Origin: Plantago ovata
Taxonomy: Eukaryota; Streptophyta; Magnoliopsida; Lamiales; Plantaginaceae
Direction of reading: 5' to 3'
DNA length: 64,000 nt
NCBI GenBank assembly: GCA_028274465.1
Contig: CM051458.1
Span: forward strand, 84,588,085-84,652,084
Both the position numbers and the translations under genes were made by a program. This document shows positions 60,301 to 64,000 of the stretch, piece after piece. A model generated the notes under the pieces. It was given only the letters and a program-made list of their open reading frames with translations. It had not been told where the DNA came from and did no database searches. Each line of letters begins with the position of its first letter. Position 1 is the stretch's first letter.

Positions 60301-61086
60301 AAGGGGTCTTTTTAATTCTCAGCGCCGCAAAGCCAAGGCTTTTGTTCTGCGAACAATGAGGGGCGAAAATGAGAATGAGATCCATGGAGACTATAGTGAA
60401 AGTGATCCAGAGTACTCACCATTTGCCAGACAATTAACTATAACGAAAGCTAAAAGGTTAATTAGGCGGCATACCAAAAAGTTCAGGGCCAGAGGACAGA
60501 AAGGTTGGAGTGTCTCATCTTCTCTTACATTTTATAGTTTCTGGTGCACATTGTCTTGTTTCTGTTGTTCCTCCATCTTTTTGTTGTGAAGATATGTTGT
60601 AGATGTAAAACAGGTACGGGCGATCCAATCACTCTACATTCTTTACCAGGACAGAATGTGTTAGGGCCTTGTTTGATTAATATGAGAAAACACTCTTCAA
60701 TTCGGTTCTAATTTGCTTAGTTGAAATTTATACTACAAATAAGTTGAGTGTCAGACTTTTTCAGACGGAACAAAGAAGGCCCAAGTATACTTAATATCTT
60801 TAGAAGATATTTAACTCTTCTAGCTTCGGTTGCTTAAATACGGTTTGTCAATCTGTTTTGATACTTTCACATGTTATGGATAATTATGAGCTCCTAAATC
60901 ATGTCCATTACTCATAAATTACAGGCTCATCTATCAAAGGATTTGATGATAGTTGTACCTTTCTGTGCAGGTGGATCATCAATGCAAGCAAAAGACTCGC
61001 TCAGTGAAACTCCTATGGAGCAGACACCCTTTGATAGTGATGATTCTTCAGGTGGATCCTCACCTTACGAGGATTTCAATGAGTAA
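39471..61086 (+). CDS. SAB: SABRE / KINKY POLLEN family protein, 23 exons, three single-base frame breaks
   Basis: A giant bridge-like lipid-transfer protein (plant relative of Hobbit/KIAA0100/BLTP2), affecting cell expansion, division-plane placement and tip growth. Exons: 39471-39541, 41068-41179, 43185-43469, 44095-44341, 44957-45179, 45531-45701, 45779-45856, 46454-46705, 47362-49463, 49739-51595, 51747-51847, 52300-52656, 52747-52865, 54264-54513, 56014-56238, 57082-57221, 57519-57591, 58103-58204, 58310-58486, 59324-59629, 59711-59878, 60137-60503, 60971-61086. An N-terminal membrane anchor (NFLFGFLFLSIGLWIMFMF) precedes RVGGWKCLRDI. Conserved blocks: LGGTQCN, GSLVVQIRDY, TMDWDCESGNPLNHYL, RLLAWQEAGRRN, HVQAHVAPTDVDPGAGLQW, KHIIWGVLKSVTGMQGKKF. 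C-terminus SSPYEDFNE. Frame breaks near 44311-44319 (premature TAA), 49401-49402 and 50905-50906 each need one restored base. The restored length is about 2633 aa, near Arabidopsis SABRE. Everything after 50906 is clean. Confidence 0.92.
40078..40840 (-). mobile_element. 3' fragment of a LINE in SABRE intron 1, minus strand
   Basis: On the minus strand, WNLIPGCVIWCIW (about 40525-40565) resembles the end of a plant LINE ORF2. Downstream on that strand the (ATT)n repeat, a 3'-UTR-like stretch and an A-rich end (T-rich on the plus strand, about 40078-40096) follow. The fragment is 5'-truncated. The microsatellite interrupts it. No target duplication was resolved. Confidence 0.5.
40455..40519. 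repeat. (TTA)n microsatellite, about 65 bp
   Basis: Uninterrupted TTA repeat, about 21-22 units, in SABRE intron 1. It accounts for the poly-Ile and poly-Asn open frames on the two strands. Confidence 0.97.
43743..43852. repeat. Perfect 33-bp inverted repeat, 44-bp loop, in SABRE intron 3
   Basis: The left arm 43743-43775 (ATATTCTTCCAATAGTAC onward) is the exact reverse complement of 43820-43852 (ending TACTATTGGAAGAATAT). In RNA it would form a 33-bp unbroken stem. No transposon terminus or target duplication is obvious. Confidence 0.92.
45240..45266. repeat. Homopolymer run, 27 T
   Basis: Run of 27 T in SABRE intron 5. It could be an A-tail of a small minus-strand retroelement, but nothing adjacent supports that. 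Confidence 0.85.
46780..47038. mobile_element. hAT-type MITE (259 bp) in SABRE intron 8
   Basis: The left end reads CAGTGGCGAATCC and the right end, reversed, reads CACTGGCGGATGC. Perfect 8-bp duplications of GTTTTGTT flank it, at 46772-46779 and 47039-47046. The inside has several GGGGGGTC/GACCCC runs. It has the size, ends and duplication of a non-autonomous hAT element. Confidence 0.88.
55171..55846. mobile_element. Emigrant-like (pogo/mariner) element in SABRE intron 14
   Basis: The left terminus CAGTAAAAACTCT and the right terminus AGAGTTTTTACTG are exact inverted repeats with TA duplicated outside each. This matches the ends and TA target of Emigrant/pogo elements in plants. On the minus strand, VDESDVSDELTENYKVLSQ (about 55560-55616) and, in another frame, MDVFLDHVSEQQIVRVL (about 55455-55505) resemble the acidic tail of a pogo/CENP-B-like transposase. 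It is therefore a deleted autonomous element rather than a plain MITE. Confidence 0.75.
57277..57362. repeat. (TA)43 microsatellite
   Basis: 86 bp of uninterrupted TA in SABRE intron 16, 56 bp after the donor site. It is probably length-variable. It produces the alternating Tyr/Ile frames on both strands. Confidence 0.97.
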
Positions 61087-61737
61087 AAGACTTGGTGACA
61101 TTTCATGCCAGGATCTTTCGTGGAAGTCAATTGTTGGAGCTTGTGACTCGGCGAGTTCAGGCCTGTACATCGATACTGCTGTTGACGGCTGATAGTCTTA
61201 TTTATTTATACGAGTCGGAAGTCGACTCTCATTCCTCTGTTGAGTGTATATATTTTCCCTATGGTGGACAACCTTATATTTACCGGTCATAAGTTTTTGT
61301 TCATCCAGGAACTTGAGGGTTTTCAGGGGCCAATAATTTTGTAGTGTAGGTTAGAGATGAGATGGTTGATGAGTTGTACTGCTGTCTTACAATCATCGTA
61401 TGAATGAAACCTTTTCTTTACTTCCATGATCTCAGATGTGCTACCGAAGGCCTGAATTTGACTGAAGACCATGGCTCATTAAGTATTCACTTTAACGGGT
61501 GTAGGATTAGGCTACTAAGAACTCTTGGCCATAATCAAATCATATTTTCAATTGACATGGTTAAACTTGGAGCAACTGCGCTTTAATCAGATGTCATATG
61601 CATATTGTCATCGACTTCATTCAAAATGGGTAAAATGTCAAATTGTTTTATGTCTGCTATAAATTTATTGGGGCTTTTCTGGTGGAGGTGGCTGGGGTTA
61701 TGGTTAATTTTGATTATGAATACCTCTTGCTTTCTGC
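61087..61737. other. SABRE 3' UTR and flank
   Basis: This is the sequence after the SABRE TAA. A plant-type poly(A) context (GAATGAAACC near 61402) may end the transcript, but it is not decisive. No further gene is seen. Confidence 0.45.
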
Positions 61738-61740
61738 TAA

Positions 61741-62361
61741 GACCTCCTGCATCATCAGCAGGAGTAAGCGCGGTTAAGCCGCATTTTACGCGGTTTAACC
61801 GCGGACCCGTTTTGTGGCGTCAGCCACTAGACTGACGCCACGTGGAGTCCACTACTCCACCCTTTTTTAATTTTTTTTTCTGTTTTTTAATTTTTTTTTC
61901 CGTTTAAATTTCAAACGGTCATAACTTTTAAAATATAAATGCTAAAAATAAATAAAAATTACCAACGGATAGAACTTTTCGAGATCTATAAATAGACACC
62001 ACTCTTGGATATGTTTGCTCACACCTTCTCCAACTCATTTTTCTCTTCTTAATTAAAATCAAAACAATCTCAACACTCCAAATTTGGTACAACTTAATGT
62101 AATATATTTGTTGTAATATATTTGTGATTTTCATCTATTAACTTGATTTCATATGAAATTCTTTACAACAAATCTTCATTCTTATTTACATTAACTGAAA
62201 AAAAATAAAAAAAATTATAAAAAAAATGACGTGGCAGACCTTAAACTGGCCTTAACTGCATTTAAGCAGTGACTGATGCGGACGAAAACTGCTTAAACAC
62301 AGCTAAGGCCAGTTTAAGTCCTTAAACTGACTTTAGCCTTAAACCACTGATGCGGATGGTC
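61741..62361. mobile_element. PIF/Harbinger-type MITE (copy 2), TAA target duplication
   Basis: The element starts GACCTCCTGCATCATCAGC. The reverse complement of its right end starts GACCATCCGCATCAGTGG. These are inverted repeats flanked by TAA at 61738-61740 and 62362-62364. It shares the central sequence and the TTTAAGCAG/CTGCTTAAA hairpin with the copy at 3601-4073. At 621 bp it is longer than copy 1, mainly from an extra internal AT-rich stretch. Confidence 0.82.
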
Positions 62362-62364
62362 TAA

Positions 62365-62799
62365 GATTCGTTCATTTATATTGCATATTTGCATCTAAGC
62401 CAGCAGCCCTTTTTTATTCTCCTTTTACAAGTATTAGTACTATAATAATTCTACTAATGCTAGTAGTATATTTAATTCAAGTGGGAGGTTATTATTGGTG
62501 TAGAGAATAACCTTTCGAGACGGAGTTTGGCTTTTAAGAAGGGTCATGTCATTCGTAGTGCTTATTTTATAGAGTACAGTATTTTATTAGGGGTAGACTG
62601 GGTAGTCCACATTTCTTGACATGTAAAAGATTTTAAAGTTTGAAAAGGCAAGTTCAAATTGACTCTAAATTATTTTTATTCCAACATAATACTTTATATA
62701 ACTTGAAAAATATATAAACAACTACTTTAAATTTACATAATTTATTGCTATGGTTTACCTCAGTTTGCATATTAATTTAATAGTACTTGATATTATAGT
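62365..62799. other. Intergenic, AT-rich; nothing recognised
   Basis: No reading frame or repeat could be supported. Confidence 0.4.
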
Positions 62800-63200
62800 T
62801 TTAAGGTTCGGTGTTATGGTTTTAGCACTTCGTGTTATAGTTTTAAGACCAGTAATTACCATTATTTAGTTTATTTAGCATGATTCTTGATGTTAAGGTT
62901 TTTAAGGCCACATTTTATGGTTCTAAATTCACTTGTTCATAGTTTTAAAATCTCATGTTACAGTTTTAATATTTAATATACTATAATCTTCATAATCTTT
63001 AAAGCCATGAGTTATATGGTTCTAAGAACTATTGTTATGGTTTTAGCACCTCGTCTTATCGTTTTAAGATAAGTAGTTATTATAATTTAGTTTATGTAGC
63101 ATAATTCTGATTGTTACAGTATTTAAGGCCACGAGTTATGGTTCTAAATTCACTTGTTGTAGTTCTAATACCTCACGTGACAGTTTTAATATTCATAACC
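62800..63200. repeat. Diverged direct repeat, two units of about 200 bp
   Basis: The order GTTATGGTTTTAGCAC, then AGTTTAT-TAGCAT, then TTTAAGGCCAC, then TATGGTTCTAAATTCACTTG, then ACAGTTTTAATATT occurs at about 62811-62970 and again at about 63035-63195. The copies differ at many positions, so the duplication is old. Function unknown. Confidence 0.75.
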
Positions 63201-63328
63201 TTTGTGCTTTTATTTTGTGGTTTAAACATGTGTTGATGATGACATGCGTTTAAAGATAATAGGTATCAAAGGTGTATCTCAAGTATTGAATAAGGCTCTG
63301 TTTGTTTCACCTGAAAAACTCTGAGCTT

Positions 63329-63490
63329 AACTAAATTAATCTGAACTGAACTGAACTTATTTGAAGTATAAATTTTAACTAAGCAAACCTGAACTGAACG
63401 TAATAAATCTGAACTGAACTGAACTTATTTGATAAGCAAACCTGAACTGAACGTAATAAATCTGAACTGAACTGAACTTATCTGAACTGA
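63329..63490. repeat. CTGAA-rich tandem repeat
   Basis: Repeated CTGAACTGAACTGAACTTAT alternates with AAGCAAACCTGAACTGAACG and TAATAAAT. Such CTGAA arrays are common near ends of plant DNA transposons, but no transposon was delimited here. Confidence 0.8.
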
Positions 63491-63493
63491 ACC

Positions 63494-63564
63494 TATGTTT
63501 TGAAACTGGGAACCGGAAGCCGAGCCGGACACCCCCAAAAAGAGGTCGGACCGGGGTTGGATCG
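63494..63564. repeat. Second copy of the segment at 2145-2217
   Basis: It runs TATGTTTTGAAA, then CGGAAGCCGAGCCGGACA, then GAGGTCGGACCGGGG and TTGGATCGG, in the same orientation as the left copy and again just before LINE sequence. Confidence 0.8.
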
Positions 63565-63579
63565 GATTAGGCTGGGGTC

Positions 63580-64000
63580 AGACCGGATATGCCGACCATT
63601 ATAAGTGAAACTCAGTCTGCTTTTGTGTCTGGCCGTTTGATTACTTATAATGTGCTGGTTGCTAACGAAATTAACCATTACTTGGAGCATAAAACTAAAT
63701 GTAAAACGGGCTACATGGCTTCAAAGTTAGATTTGAGTAAAGCTTACGATCGGGTATAATGGGTTTTCTTAGAGGTTGTTCTTGTTAGACTTGGTTTCGA
63801 TAGTAAATTTTGTGAATTTGGTTATGATGTGTGTAAAGTCAGTTTCTTATTCAATTATTATGGATGGTAACCAGTTTTCTCTCTTTACCCCTAAAAGAGG
63901 TATTCGTCCAGGCTACCCTCTCTCCCCTTTCTGATTTCTATTATGTACTGAAGCTTTATGTGCTCTCCTTGAAGGTGCGGTTACTAGAGGCGATTTAAAG
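63580..64000 (+). pseudogene. LINE reverse-transcriptase fragment, runs off the window
   Basis: The frame encodes ETQSAFVSGRLITYNVLVAN, then YMASKLDLSKAYDRV, then a stop in place of the expected Glu, then after frame changes PKRGIRPGYPLSPF and CTEALCALLEGA. These are RT palm motifs. It begins within the RT domain, so the endonuclease is missing. Multiple stops and shifts make it a relic. Confidence 0.88.

Noticed and set aside
1..64000. CRISPR array, phage or bacterial gene cluster
   Set aside because: Genes have plant introns throughout. The palindrome cluster at 1679-1787 lacks unique spacers of constant length, and no cas-like genes exist.
1..64000. tRNA or intact rRNA genes
   Set aside because: None could be recognised by eye on either strand. 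The 5S-like stretch near 31033-31094 is partial, diverged and inside a TRIM.

Overview
This is nuclear DNA of a flowering plant, almost certainly a eudicot. The evidence is GT-AG multi-exon genes, AT-rich introns, plant-only families (NET2, SABRE), an ATR1-like cytochrome P450 reductase, and abundant plant transposon debris (LINEs, hAT, PIF/Harbinger, Emigrant-like, CACTA, and a 5S-bearing TRIM). An asterid origin is possible but I cannot prove it from sequence alone.

Layout: (1) 1-555, the last two exons of an unrecognised gene. (2) 1.2-4.1 kb, transposon debris: a terminal-inverted-repeat element carrying a run of 16-bp palindromes, a decayed LINE, and a PIF/Harbinger MITE. (3) 4617-7858 (-), argininosuccinate lyase, 7 exons, intact. 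(4) 9.4-13.1 kb, two broken gene remnants: a cystatin-like piece, and the C-terminus of a DEAH-box RNA helicase split by a hAT element. (5) 15704-20316 (+), a NET2-type actin-binding protein, 4 exons, intact. (6) 21135-29005 (-), NADPH-cytochrome P450 reductase, 18 exons, intact and convergent with NET2. (7) 30.7-31.6 kb, a CACTA end and a Cassandra-like TRIM. (8) 31827-39024 (+), a nearly full-length LINE with a 15-bp target-site duplication and an A-tail. (9) 39471-61086 (+), SABRE, 23 exons, a giant bridge-like lipid-transfer protein, with several transposons in its introns. (10) 61.7-64 kb, a second Harbinger MITE, diverged repeats, and another LINE fragment that runs off the window.

Exon boundaries were deduced by reading frames across GT/AG junctions. 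For argininosuccinate lyase (515 aa), the reductase (687 aa) and NET2 (1124 aa), the summed exon lengths divide by three with no internal stop. SABRE models to about 2633 aa only if one base is restored at each of three short homopolymers (near 44311, 49401 and 50905). That is either assembly error or a decaying copy, and it is the main thing to check here.

The genes do not form a pathway. Argininosuccinate lyase makes arginine in plastids, the reductase feeds electrons to ER P450s, and NET2 and SABRE concern actin-membrane links and polar growth. I found no CRISPR array, operon or wholly new system. The most informative signals are transposon structure and the SABRE frame breaks.
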